From a virus: a stretch of 40,045 nt of DNA. Positions within the stretch are counted from its first letter, which is position 1. The number at the start of each line of letters is the position of its first letter. The notes beneath the pieces were generated by a model. That model did no database searches and had not been told where the DNA came from. It worked only from the letters and a program-made list of their open reading frames with translations. Shown piece by piece: positions 7,833-18,000 of the stretch. The translations under genes and the position numbers were made by a program. Location of the stretch: IMG/VR virus record IMGVR_UViG_3300032288_004525, positions 1 through 40,045 of that record. One strand, given 5' to 3'.

Positions 7833-8885
7833 ATGGCTCTAGAAAATCCAACAGCAGCAATTTCTACAGCATTTCCCGGTAAGACATTCACGAACGGTGA
7901 TACTGTCACTGTAGGTACCGACTCATATACCTATAAAGATGGTGAGTTTAGTCTTGGCGGTGAATCATCGGATGGTGTTAGCAAGAGTACTACACCAACC
8001 ACTTGGGACGCTCCAAAAGATGCCCGTGAGCTTGAAGGTGCTGGCACCTATCCTAATTTCTATGCACATAAGACAAGGTCTGGTCACGTTCTGCTAATGG
8101 ACGATTCCAAAGGAGCTGAGAGTGTCACACTCCAGCACCGAGGCGGTTCGATGGTGCAGTTTCATCCAGACGGTAAAGTGGCTATCACAGCACAGAATGG
8201 TCAGTATATGTTGACATTCGGTGAGAATCGAGTCAAGATTACTGGTGCATATGATATCACCGTCGATGGTGCAGCCAGTCTGAAGGTTGAAGGTGATTAT
8301 AATGTGACTGTCGGTAAAGATATGAACCTGACGGTGCAAGGTGATATCAACATGACAGGCAGAAATATCAACCAACACGCAAGAGGTAATATCGATATTG
8401 CAGCAAAGAATATGACGACCAAGACCGAAGGTTCATATGCTGCACAAGCCGATGGTGCAATGCAGCTAACATCCGTGGGCAGTATGCTGGTGGCCTCATC
8501 AACCGATTCCGCTGCCATATGTGGTAAGACGCAGGTATCGGTTCTAGCCGACGTTGGTGCAGTGATGGTTCGTTCAGGTCTGACCATGTCGCTCCAGGCT
8601 ATGACGGGTGATATTGCAATTCTTGCTACAGCTGGTCGAATGTCAATTCAAGGTCTGACAGCTATTGTCACAGGTGAAACTCTCGCAGCACTACAGGCCA
8701 GCACACAGGTCTCGATTAGTGCAGCAACGATTCAAACATCTGGTGTACACCTAATGAATACAGGAACTCTAACACCTCAAGTACCACCTATTCCTTTGAA
8801 TCCTAAGGTCGCACATGTTGCTACACCTAGAACGATACCTGTTCAAGAAATATTCGATGCTGGTGGGTTGCAAGGCGCTTATTAG
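7833..8885 (+). CDS. Spike needle beta-helix protein (gp5 C-terminal-like)
   Basis: A 350-residue protein. Residues ~70-330 are a string of short beta repeats such as GGSMVQFHPDGKVAI, VEGDYNVTVGKD and VQGDINMTGRNI, the VxGDxNxxV pattern of the intertwined trimeric beta-helix of the T4 gp5 needle and VgrG spikes. The N-terminal ~70 residues (GDTVTVGTDSYTYKDGEFSLGG) are an extra domain not present in T4 gp5C and may bind the upstream OB-domain partner. The C-terminal ~30 residues are Pro-rich. The protein is expected to form the membrane-piercing tip under the hub. Confidence 0.8.
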   Translation: MALENPTAAISTAFPGKTFTNGDTVTVGTDSYTYKDGEFSLGGESSDGVSKSTTPTTWDAPKDARELEGAGTYPNFYAHKTRSGHVLLMDDSKGAESVTLQHRGGSMVQFHPDGKVAITAQNGQYMLTFGENRVKITGAYDITVDGAASLKVEGDYNVTVGKDMNLTVQGDINMTGRNINQHARGNIDIAAKNMTTKTEGSYAAQADGAMQLTSVGSMLVASSTDSAAICGKTQVSVLADVGAVMVRSGLTMSLQAMTGDIAILATAGRMSIQGLTAIVTGETLAALQASTQVSISAATIQTSGVHLMNTGTLTPQVPPIPLNPKVAHVATPRTIPVQEIFDAGGLQGAY

Positions 8886-8902
8886 TAAGGATAAATAAAT
8901 TT

Positions 8903-9304
8903 ATGGCAGTAAAAATTACAAGACAACCAGATTATTCAGACTTGGACCTAGATTTCATGGCTCATCCAACTACAGGTGATATCGTGAAGAAAAAAGGTGC
9001 AGAGGCTATCAAACGCTCTCTGAGAAATCTTATCTTGACAAATTTTTATGACCGACCATTTAGACATGGTATTGGTTCAGACGCGCAGAAATTACTGTTC
9101 GAGAATGCTAATTATCTTACAGCAAATTTTCTGACAGATTCTATACGAGAGGTTATAAGAAAGTTCGAACCTCGTATCATTGTGCTAGGTATTGATACTA
9201 TTTTCGATTATGATAATAATGGATATTCCGTTACTATAACATATTCGATCATAAACAGACCAGAACCTCTCGTCACCACAATTTTCTTAGAAAGAATTAG
9301 ATAA
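8903..9304 (+). CDS. 25: Baseplate wedge protein gp25 (GPW/gp25 family)
   Basis: A 133-residue protein equal in size to T4 gp25 (132 aa). It shows the family features: DLDFMAHPTTGDI, then IKRSLRNLILTNFYDRPF, the conserved FYDRPFRHGIGS loop, IREVIRKFEPRI, and a closing strand. It forms the core bundle of the wedge with gp6 and gp7 and is conserved in contractile injection systems. A ribosome site (AAGGA, 8887-8891) precedes the ATG. The gp6 gene starts two bases after its stop, in the normal order gp25-gp6. Confidence 0.93.
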   Translation: MAVKITRQPDYSDLDLDFMAHPTTGDIVKKKGAEAIKRSLRNLILTNFYDRPFRHGIGSDAQKLLFENANYLTANFLTDSIREVIRKFEPRIIVLGIDTIFDYDNNGYSVTITYSIINRPEPLVTTIFLERIR

Positions 9305-9306
9305 AA

Positions 9307-11388
9307 ATGGCAGTTACCTCTAATACAGCACTGAGAATAACAGAGCTAGACTTTGACAGCATAAAGACAAACCTCAAAAACTATCTGAGAAGTCAATCTG
9401 AGTTTCAAGATTATGATTTTGAAGGTTCTGGTATGTCAGTTTTGCTAGACATTCTGGCTTACAATACACATTATATGAGTTATTATATGAACATGGTTGG
9501 TAACGAAATGTTCATGGATACTGCACAACTCCGTTCATCTATTCTTTCCCATGCTAAAAACGTAAACTATGTACCAGGATCAAAGCACGGTGCAAAAGCA
9601 CTCATAAACATACTTGTTACACCATCAAATACAGAAGACAATACAGCAACATCGCTTGTACTAAGCAAGTATTCAAATTTTTTAGGTGAAGACATTGATG
9701 GTGTGAATTATAATTTCGTGACAACAAATTCTTCTACAGTATCAAAAAGCAATGGTAAATTTTCTTTTGCCAACGTAGAAATAACTCAGGGTCAAACAAT
9801 ATCTCTCCAATATATTATGGATCCAACAAATACTAAACGCCGTTTCAAGATACCTTCAGCAAACGTAGATACAGATACCATCGAAGTTCGTATTCAAGAA
9901 TCATCTTCAAATACGGATACTCTGACATATACAAAAGCTAATAGTATAATTGACTTGGTTTCAAATTCAACCGTCTTTTTCATCGAAGAGACAGACGATT
10001 TGAATTATCAAGTATACTTCGGTGATGGTATTATAGGTAAATCACCCAAGAATGGAAATATCATAACAGTTACATATCTGGATACAGTTGGGCCAGAAGC
10101 TAATAATATATCTAAATTCACATCAAAAGATGACATTGGTGGATTATACAGAGACAATGTTATTGTAACATCTACCACATCTTCATATGGTGGTATTGAT
10201 AAAGAAACAATTGAACAAGTAAGATTCCGTGCTCCTATCGCATACTCGACGCAAAACAGAGCGGTTACAGCTGGAGACTATGAAACACAACTACTAAAAG
10301 ATTTTCCTAATATTGAAGCTGTTTCCGTATGGGGTGGTGAGGATAACGAACCAGTTGTATATGGTAAAGTATATATCGCAGTGAAGACAAAACAAAATTT
10401 CCCACTATCAAACGTAAGTAAAGAGTATATCAAAGACCAGTTGATTAGAAATCGAAATGTTGTGACAGTCACCCCAGAAATAGTAGACCCAGAGTATACA
10501 TATATCAGAGTAGTAGGTAAAGTAAACTATAATCCAAAAGAAACATCGATGACACCAAACGAACTGAGAGAGCTTGTCAAGTCTGCAATATATGATTACA
10601 ATGACAAAGAACTTTCAAACTTCAATTCTACTTTCCGTAAATCTAAGTTGCAGGCTTATATGGAAGCTGCCGACAAGTCTATTACGGGAAGTGATATAAC
10701 AATTTATATACAGAAGAGAGTGATATTGACAACTTCTGGTGCTAAAAAATATCAGATATCATATAACATGCCTATCAAAAAAGGTAATTTTTACGATAGA
10801 TTATATTCTTTCCCTGAAATATATTCTTATGATAACAATGGTATTGAAAGAAATATACTATTTGAAGAGGTGCTCGATGCTGTAAGCGGTATCAATTCTT
10901 TTGAAATACTCAATTCTGGTTATGGATACGATTCTGCTCCATCAGTTGTTATAACAGGTGATGGTTCTGGTGCAACAGCGGTAGCCAAAATATCAAATGG
11001 TAAAGTTTCAAGCGTTCAAATATTGACAAAAGGTTCTGACTATACGATAGCGACCGTTCAGCTTGTTGGAGGTGGTGGTGAAGGAGCGGTGGTGAATGCA
11101 TTGCTCGAAAATGATTATGGTACAATCAGATCATTCTATTATAGAATAAACGGCGAAAAAGTTGTTGTCACTGGAAATTTAGGTACAATCAAATATTCTA
11201 CAGGCCTGGTTACGATCAATTCATTGATGACTACTGGTGCGGTTGAGAATGATTTTTATGCAAGCGATGTTGTGACATTCTTTGCACCAGCTGGAAGAGA
11301 AATCATACAACCGATGAAGAATAGAATATTAGTGATCGATGATGCTGACTCAAAAAGTGTTCAATTAGATATGGTCGCTGAAACGTAA
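9307..11388 (+). CDS. 6: Baseplate wedge protein gp6 (baseplate J-like)
   Basis: A 693-residue protein, close to T4 gp6 (660 aa). Visible family features are YDFEGSGMSVLLDILAYNTH and MVGNEMFMDTAQLR near the N-terminus, YFGDGIIGKSPKNG and RFRAPIAYSTQNRAVTAGDYE in the middle, and a helix-rich C-terminal region. gp6 dimers form the ring that holds the wedges together and starts sheath contraction. Residues ~528-600 hold an insert of the NSGYGYDSAPSVVITG type that recurs in gp7 and gp8 here. The stop overlaps the next ATG (TAATG). Confidence 0.9.
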   Translation: MAVTSNTALRITELDFDSIKTNLKNYLRSQSEFQDYDFEGSGMSVLLDILAYNTHYMSYYMNMVGNEMFMDTAQLRSSILSHAKNVNYVPGSKHGAKALINILVTPSNTEDNTATSLVLSKYSNFLGEDIDGVNYNFVTTNSSTVSKSNGKFSFANVEITQGQTISLQYIMDPTNTKRRFKIPSANVDTDTIEVRIQESSSNTDTLTYTKANSIIDLVSNSTVFFIEETDDLNYQVYFGDGIIGKSPKNGNIITVTYLDTVGPEANNISKFTSKDDIGGLYRDNVIVTSTTSSYGGIDKETIEQVRFRAPIAYSTQNRAVTAGDYETQLLKDFPNIEAVSVWGGEDNEPVVYGKVYIAVKTKQNFPLSNVSKEYIKDQLIRNRNVVTVTPEIVDPEYTYIRVVGKVNYNPKETSMTPNELRELVKSAIYDYNDKELSNFNSTFRKSKLQAYMEAADKSITGSDITIYIQKRVILTTSGAKKYQISYNMPIKKGNFYDRLYSFPEIYSYDNNGIERNILFEEVLDAVSGINSFEILNSGYGYDSAPSVVITGDGSGATAVAKISNGKVSSVQILTKGSDYTIATVQLVGGGGEGAVVNALLENDYGTIRSFYYRINGEKVVVTGNLGTIKYSTGLVTINSLMTTGAVENDFYASDVVTFFAPAGREIIQPMKNRILVIDDADSKSVQLDMVAET

Positions 11389-13730
11389 TGTCAACCAACA
11401 ATAAAATATCCAACATAGTAAAATCGCAAGTACCTTTCTTTGTAAAGAATGATCATCCACAGTTCATCGCTTTCTTAGAGGCATACTATGAATTTTTAGA
11501 ACAGAATGGTCAGGTTGTAGATAGTATCAAAAATACAAGAAACTACTATGATATTGATACTACGATAGACCAGTTTGCCGAAAAAATCTATGATACTTAT
11601 CTGAAATTATTTCCTAAAAATATAAGAGCGGATAGAAATCTGCTGCTAAAACATGCGAAAGATTTCTATCTCTCAAGAGGTACAGAAAAGTCTATCAAGT
11701 TCTTGATGAACATCATGTTTGCAGAAGAGAATGTGGACTTCTACTATCCGAAAAAAGACATACTTCGCGCTTCTGATGGTAAATGGTATGTACAAAAGTC
11801 TTTGAAAATTGAAGATGTGAGAATTGACAATGTTTCAAATACCAGTTTTTCAGCCCTTGAAAAGTTCGTCAATACAATCATAACCGGAAATACTTCGGGT
11901 GCAACAGCAATAGTTGAGCGAGTGGATCGTTTTTATGAATCTGGCACAGAAGTTCAAGAGTTAGTCTTGAGTGACCTCAGAGGTACTTTTAGAAATAACG
12001 AATTAATATATGGTATCTTTGAAGAAAACAATTCTAACAGATCGATCAAAGCGAATGTTTTTGGAGGCATTCTCAACTCAGTAAGAATTACTGAAAGTGG
12101 TTCTGGTTATAGCGTAGGTGATCCTGTAATTATCCAGAGTGGTTCTGGATCGGGCGCAAATGTTCAAGTTGCTAAAGTAAGTAGTGGTAATATCGCCTCA
12201 ATCGTTGTAATAGAAGGTGGTTCAGGATATCAAAATAATCAGTACGCGCTAATCTCCGGCGGTGGTGGAACTGGAGCGAATGCATATATTTCTGCTGTGG
12301 ATCCTGATGAAACGGTACATCCAAATACATATACCATTTACTATAGTACCATTGAAATGGAAGCCAATACAGCTATAGGAAACGCAAAGTATTCTAATCT
12401 AGTCTCGTCCGTAATAGATCCTGCGAATAATTGGATTGCTAACTCATTATCATCGTTTGTATATGGAAATACTGGACCTGTGAAAACGGTTTTTGTTGCA
12501 TCAAGAGGTTCAAACTATTCTTCACCACCCTCTATTTCTATTGTTGCAAATACGTTTGTAAGTGACTTAGGAATTTTAAGTCGTATGGTAATTAATAATG
12601 GTGGAGTTGGATATCAGATAGGTGACACTATCAATATTGAAAATGTTCTATTTGGTCTAGGAACTGGTGCAGCAGCAAACGTCAAAAATGTTGCTGCCAA
12701 TGGTATGATTACAGAAGTGCGTTGGGTACCTGTCACAGGTCATTTCACTGGTGGTTCAGGGTACTCTACGGAATTTTTACCTGTAGCGAATGTGATATCT
12801 TCAAACGTAAATGCATATGGTGCAAATATTTCTGTAACAGAAATTTTAGGTACAGGCGGTTCTTTCTTCAGTTCAAATACCAAGATAGGTGCTATCGAAA
12901 GATTGATAATTTATAATAAAGGATCTGGTTATCTTGAGGCACCAACCTTAGACCTAACAGGTTATGGTGATGGTACAGCAAAAGCCAACGCAACTATCAT
13001 TCAAGGTGTCTTCACATATCCTGGTAGATATCTCAATGATGATGGTATGCTAAGTACAGCAAATTACCTACAAGATAGAGACTACTATCAAGAATTTTCA
13101 TATGTTCTAAAGTTGAAATCTTCGATTGACAATTATCGTCAGGCTTTGAAAGACCTAGTACATCCTGCTGGTATGAAACTGTTTGGTGAATATCGTATTG
13201 AAGATACGTCGATAAGCAATACATCTAACTTTGAAATATATGATTCTGTTGAAAAAGGTGTGAAATCTAAAACTTATACTAAGAGTGGTAATACCATAAA
13301 CATAGCATATACTTCTCACGGTTTGTCTGTAAATGCAAACGTGACTCTTGAGTTTACAAGTGGTGGATCGAAGAATGTCAAGAATGGTATATATAGAGTA
13401 ACGTCAGTAAGTGCAAACAATTTCTTTGTTGTTCAACCTAGAAGCGGTGTTGCTAATATCACGATTCTAAATTCAGGTGCATTATATAACGCTAATAGCT
13501 ATATCATATTTACAGAAGAAAATGGCAATAAGGCCAATGCAGTATACAATGTCAATGCACATGGTTCAATCGTCTCTGTAACATTGACAGATTATGGAGC
13601 ATACTATAGTTCTACACCTACAGCTACAGCAAATGGTTCAAATTCTGTTCCTGCAACTTTCAATATAACACTAAATCATTATGCAAATAATACTTCAGGT
13701 AATGTCAATGTTGGAATATTGCTAGTATAA
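11388..13730 (+). CDS. 7: Baseplate wedge protein, gp7 position
   Basis: A 780-residue protein following gp6, where gp7 (1032 aa) lies in T4. The N-terminal ~150 residues are a helical domain conserved in T4-like phages (VPFFVKNDHPQFIAFLEAYYEF; FYLSRGTEKSIKFLMNIMF). From ~230 to ~540 there are at least five copies of a beta repeat with GSGY motifs (ESGSGYSVGDP, GGSGYQNNQY, NGGVGYQIGD, NKGSGYLEAPT), then a conserved helical part (FSYVLKLKSSIDNYRQALKDL), then further repeats. In T4, gp7 links the wedge core to the periphery. It starts by TAATG overlap with gp6. Confidence 0.75.
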   Translation: MSTNNKISNIVKSQVPFFVKNDHPQFIAFLEAYYEFLEQNGQVVDSIKNTRNYYDIDTTIDQFAEKIYDTYLKLFPKNIRADRNLLLKHAKDFYLSRGTEKSIKFLMNIMFAEENVDFYYPKKDILRASDGKWYVQKSLKIEDVRIDNVSNTSFSALEKFVNTIITGNTSGATAIVERVDRFYESGTEVQELVLSDLRGTFRNNELIYGIFEENNSNRSIKANVFGGILNSVRITESGSGYSVGDPVIIQSGSGSGANVQVAKVSSGNIASIVVIEGGSGYQNNQYALISGGGGTGANAYISAVDPDETVHPNTYTIYYSTIEMEANTAIGNAKYSNLVSSVIDPANNWIANSLSSFVYGNTGPVKTVFVASRGSNYSSPPSISIVANTFVSDLGILSRMVINNGGVGYQIGDTINIENVLFGLGTGAAANVKNVAANGMITEVRWVPVTGHFTGGSGYSTEFLPVANVISSNVNAYGANISVTEILGTGGSFFSSNTKIGAIERLIIYNKGSGYLEAPTLDLTGYGDGTAKANATIIQGVFTYPGRYLNDDGMLSTANYLQDRDYYQEFSYVLKLKSSIDNYRQALKDLVHPAGMKLFGEYRIEDTSISNTSNFEIYDSVEKGVKSKTYTKSGNTINIAYTSHGLSVNANVTLEFTSGGSKNVKNGIYRVTSVSANNFFVVQPRSGVANITILNSGALYNANSYIIFTEENGNKANAVYNVNAHGSIVSVTLTDYGAYYSSTPTATANGSNSVPATFNITLNHYANNTSGNVNVGILLV

Positions 13731-13733
13731 ATA
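13726..13733 (+). promoter_or_regulatory. T4-type late promoter TATAAATA before gp8
   Basis: A perfect TATAAATA overlaps the gp7 stop codon. The predicted start near 13739 leaves a 14-nt leader that contains the ribosome site AGAGGAT (13743-13749) before the gp8 ATG at 13753. This suggests a second late transcript for gp8 and the fibre genes. Confidence 0.7.
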
Positions 13734-13752
13734 TAAGAAATTAGAGGATCAA

Positions 13753-15072
13753 ATGAGTTCAGCAGCATTCGTCAATATGCGAGTATATAACGCCGAGCAA
13801 TTCAGGCTTGCACCTTCTCGCACTACAGGAAACAATAGTCTGTATTTGACTTTTGGTAAAGTGAACTCATGGGCTAATGACTCTTCACCAGATATAGCAA
13901 ATACATCTGTTGCAACGCAAAATGAAATCTGGTCAAATATGATAGGTGGTAAAAGATTATTTTCTGGTGATATGGTGCATGTTGTACCTAGATATAATTG
14001 GACAGCAAATATAAGTTATACCGCATATGATCATATGAACTCAAATCTGTATGATGGTAATACTAAATTCTACATCGTCACAAGTGATTTTAATGTTTAT
14101 AAGTGTATTGCAAACGCAAATAATTCGGTATCAACAGTTGAACCATCTTCGATCAATCCAGCATCGTTGAGTCAGACTTCTGATGGTTATGTTTGGAAAT
14201 ATTTGTATACTATCAGTGATAGTGATCAGCTAAATTTTACAACCTCAGACTATATTCCGGTTAGAAAATTATCTTATGATGACGGTTCTCTACAGTGGCA
14301 GGTACAAGATCAAGCGATTGCTGGACAAATCAATTCTATTCTTGTTACCGATCCAGGTCAAAATTATACAGATGCCGCAAACGTAGTTGTAGCAATCGAT
14401 GGAGATGGTCAATCTTGTTCTGCGACCGCATCTGTAAATGCAACATCAAACATAATAAACAGCATTATTGTGAATGATTATGGTTTTGACTATACATACG
14501 GAACAGTATCGATTAGCGGTGGAAATGGCACCAATGCAACCGCAAGAATCATAATTTCACCTCCTGGTGGTCATGGTAGTAATCCTATCTATGAACTCGG
14601 CGCATCTTATATCATGATAAACGGATCATTGATAAACTCTGAGGGTGGTGTATTTCCAATATCGAACGATTACAGACAAATTTCGATAATTGTAGATCCT
14701 CTAAAAACTTCTGAAATAGTATCTACCAATCTTACCTTTACTCAAACACACACTTTATCAACGATAGGTTCAGGTAATTATACTGTTGATGAAGAAGTGT
14801 ATCAAGGTGGAAGTTATGAAACTGCATATTTCAAAGGTAGATTAGTCTCATGGGATTCTGCAAATGGTGTGGCTGTAATGATAAATACAACAGGATCACC
14901 AACCTCACAATCTTTGATTGGCATTAATAGTTCTACGGCAAGGTATGTTACAAGTATCATAGAACCTCAGCTTAAAGAAGGTACAGGTCAAGTAGTTTAT
15001 GTGAATAATATTTCACCCATAACAAGAGCTGTCGATCAAACCGAGAATTTCAAGATCGTCATCAAGTTTTAA
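13753..15072 (+). CDS. 8: Baseplate wedge protein gp8
   Basis: A 439-residue protein resembling T4 gp8 (334 aa) in its N-terminal half: YNAEQFRLAPSR-type start, LYLTFGKVNSWAND, NEIWSNMIGGKRL, VPRYNWTANISYTAYDH, NFNVYKCIANANNS-type strand and GYVWKYLYTI. gp8 is a dimeric wedge protein. Residues ~195-275 carry the extra GxxY beta repeats (ILVTDPGQNYTDAANVVVAI; YGFDYTYGTVSISGG) absent from T4 gp8 and explaining the added length. It has a strong ribosome site and its own late promoter. Confidence 0.87.
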   Translation: MSSAAFVNMRVYNAEQFRLAPSRTTGNNSLYLTFGKVNSWANDSSPDIANTSVATQNEIWSNMIGGKRLFSGDMVHVVPRYNWTANISYTAYDHMNSNLYDGNTKFYIVTSDFNVYKCIANANNSVSTVEPSSINPASLSQTSDGYVWKYLYTISDSDQLNFTTSDYIPVRKLSYDDGSLQWQVQDQAIAGQINSILVTDPGQNYTDAANVVVAIDGDGQSCSATASVNATSNIINSIIVNDYGFDYTYGTVSISGGNGTNATARIIISPPGGHGSNPIYELGASYIMINGSLINSEGGVFPISNDYRQISIIVDPLKTSEIVSTNLTFTQTHTLSTIGSGNYTVDEEVYQGGSYETAYFKGRLVSWDSANGVAVMINTTGSPTSQSLIGINSSTARYVTSIIEPQLKEGTGQVVYVNNISPITRAVDQTENFKIVIKF

Positions 15073-15087
15073 AGAGAGCAATAAGAA

Positions 15088-18000
15088 ATGACTTTTGAAG
15101 CAAATACGAGTACTCTTAGAACAGATTTTAACGTAACACCTTACTACGATGACTTCGATAAAACGAAGAATTTTCATCGTATTCTTTTCCGCCCTGGTTA
15201 TGCTGTTCAGGCCAGAGAACTCACACAAATACAATCAATGCTACAACATCAGATTGATAGTTTTGGTAAGCACGTTTTTCGTGAAGGTAGTATTGTTCTT
15301 CCTGGTGCATATACACTTGAATGTGCCACAACTGGTAATCCTATATGGTACATCAAGGTCAAAGATACCGACTCTACCAATAATGAAGTAACCATATCAA
15401 ACTTCACGAATCAGATTCTTACAGGTAATACATCTGGTGTTCAAGCTTATGTTGAAATCGTAGAAGATGGTGTAGAAACAACTTCTGAACCTAAAACATT
15501 GATGATCAATTATCTCAGTGTTTCAAATGCAAACTCTAACGTCAAAACATTCCAAGCTGGCGAGACACTTTACGCAGCAAATGTAGGCACACTTGTTGTC
15601 ATCAATACAGATCCTTCAGGTAAAGGATCTATCTTCTCTATTGAAGATGGTGTTGTTTTCGCCAAAGAACACTTCATTTCATTTTCATCCCAGAAAACAA
15701 TTCTAAGTAAATATAGTGATTCACCAACCTGTAAAGTTGGTTTCTTGATTGATGAAAATATTATCAAAAATACAGATGATACATCATTGCTAGATCCTGC
15801 TCAGGAAGCATCAAATTATTCTGCACCAGGTGCAGATAGATTCAAGCTCAACCCCATTCTTACAGTAGTTGACATCACAGATGATATTGGACCACCAGAT
15901 TTTGTGACGCTATTCACAATTAAAGATGGCATTCTTCAAAAAACTTCTGAGAGAACTCAGTATAATGTTATGGCTAATGAATTGGCCAAAAGAACCTATG
16001 ATGAATCTGGTGACTATTATGTGAATGGACTGAACATTCGTTTGCGCGAACATTTGGATAGTGCAAATAATGGTGGATTATACACAGCAGCACAAAACGG
16101 AAATAGTGCGTTGCTTTCCGTTGGTGTAGAACCCGGTCTTGCATATGTCAAAGGTTATGAAGTAGGCCCTTTGACGACTACGTTCCTTGAGGTAGATAAA
16201 TCTCTAGATTACAATTATGTAAACTCACAGCTTTCGTCTGCTAGTATGGGTTCATATATAACTGTCAAAGAGATTGTAGGATCACAGATCCTTGATCAAG
16301 GTTTGACAATCCAGCTTTATGATAAAGCTATGAATAGAATTTCAAATGGTGTTTTTTCGATTGGTTCTCAGACCGGTAATAATATCGGTTCTGCAATATT
16401 GAAGACAATTGAGTATAACTCAGGTACACTTGGTACCGCAGCCGCAAAAATGGATGTTTATCTAATAGACATCAAAATGCTTGGTTCAAATTCATTCTCA
16501 AGTGTCAAAAGTATATACTATGATAATGCAAGCTTGGCTGATTTTGGTGCTGACGTTGTACTGAGTTCGACAAATACGGCGGTATTACAAGAAGCATCTT
16601 TGACACCACTACTATACTATGTTGGTTCAAATGGTGTTAGAAAAATTAAAGATAGTGGTGATACTTCTAACGATACGACATTCACCTTCAAAAAAACTCA
16701 GTCAGGTTTGTCTATTGCTCAGGCCGGAACTCTTACTGTTCCTTATGCAATATCTGGTGAAGTATCACCATATGGTACATCTGGTGGTTTGTCAACATCA
16801 CAAAAACATGAAATAACACTATCATTAGATGCAAGTATCAATGTTCGTGTTGGTGGTACAGTCTCAAATTCAAATCCGAAAACCATTATTGGTACAGGTA
16901 CAACATTTACCAATTTGAACGCTGGTGATAAGCTTGAATTTTCAGGCACCTCGGGTATATACTATATTGAAAGTATTGGAGATGCAACATCTCTAACTTT
17001 GACAAGTAATCTTGCATCAACGCTGTCGTCAGCGACAGCATTCAAGGCTTACAAAACTGGTGATATCATCGATCTTACAACGAAAGGTAATACAGGCACC
17101 GTTCGCACTGTTACATCGTTACCTACATCAATTTCAATCGATTTGCAAGAAACATATTCTACCACTGTTCCAGCTACGGTTACTTCTAGAGTTTCTAGAA
17201 CTGGTGCGGTTCAAAGCAATAAACTTTTGAGAAAAGGTAGATATGTAATCATCAATTGTAGTACTGCCGGTACGACTGGACCGTTTACACTCGGTTTCTC
17301 CGATATCTATAAAGTGAATTACATTATCAAGAAGACAGGTTCAGCACCTTCGTCTGTTTCAGACGGAACAAATGTTACCTCTAATTTCAAAATCGATAAT
17401 GGTCAAAAAGATGGATACTATGATCTCGGCACCATAACACCAAATATAACGCTTGGCGCTACAGACTACCTATTGGTGCAGTTAGATTATTTCTTCCCAG
17501 ATTTCACTGCTGGTGTAGGTTATTTCTCAATAGACTCTTATCCTATTGATGATACTGGTGTAACATCTAACACCATCAAGACTGAAAATATTCCGATATA
17601 TAAGTCACCAACGTCTGGTCAACAGTATGATCTCAGAAATTATCTAGATTTCAGACCAGTAAAATCTATTACGGCAGCAGACTCAACAACAGTTATTGGT
17701 GCATCTACAAATCCTTCAGTATCATCATCGTTCTACTACTCTGGTAGCGGTCTGAGAATACCGGCTGCTGGTAGTACGATCACTTATGATTATTCATATT
17801 ATCTTTCTAGAAGAGATATGATTATCGTAGATAAAGACGGTAATTTTTCAACGATACGAGGTATACCTTCTGCGATTCCGACAACGCCTCGCACACCAGA
17901 CAATTCGATGGCTCTCGCTGTTGTCAACATCTCGCCTTATCCTTCAATTTCACCTTACTATGGACAATCAATAGGTCGTAAAGATTTGTCTTCATGGTTC

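Noticed and set aside
8890-8897. GATAAATA before gp25 as a late promoter
   Set aside because: It would start RNA at the ATG and leave out the AAGGA ribosome site that overlaps it, so the ribosome site explains the sequence better.
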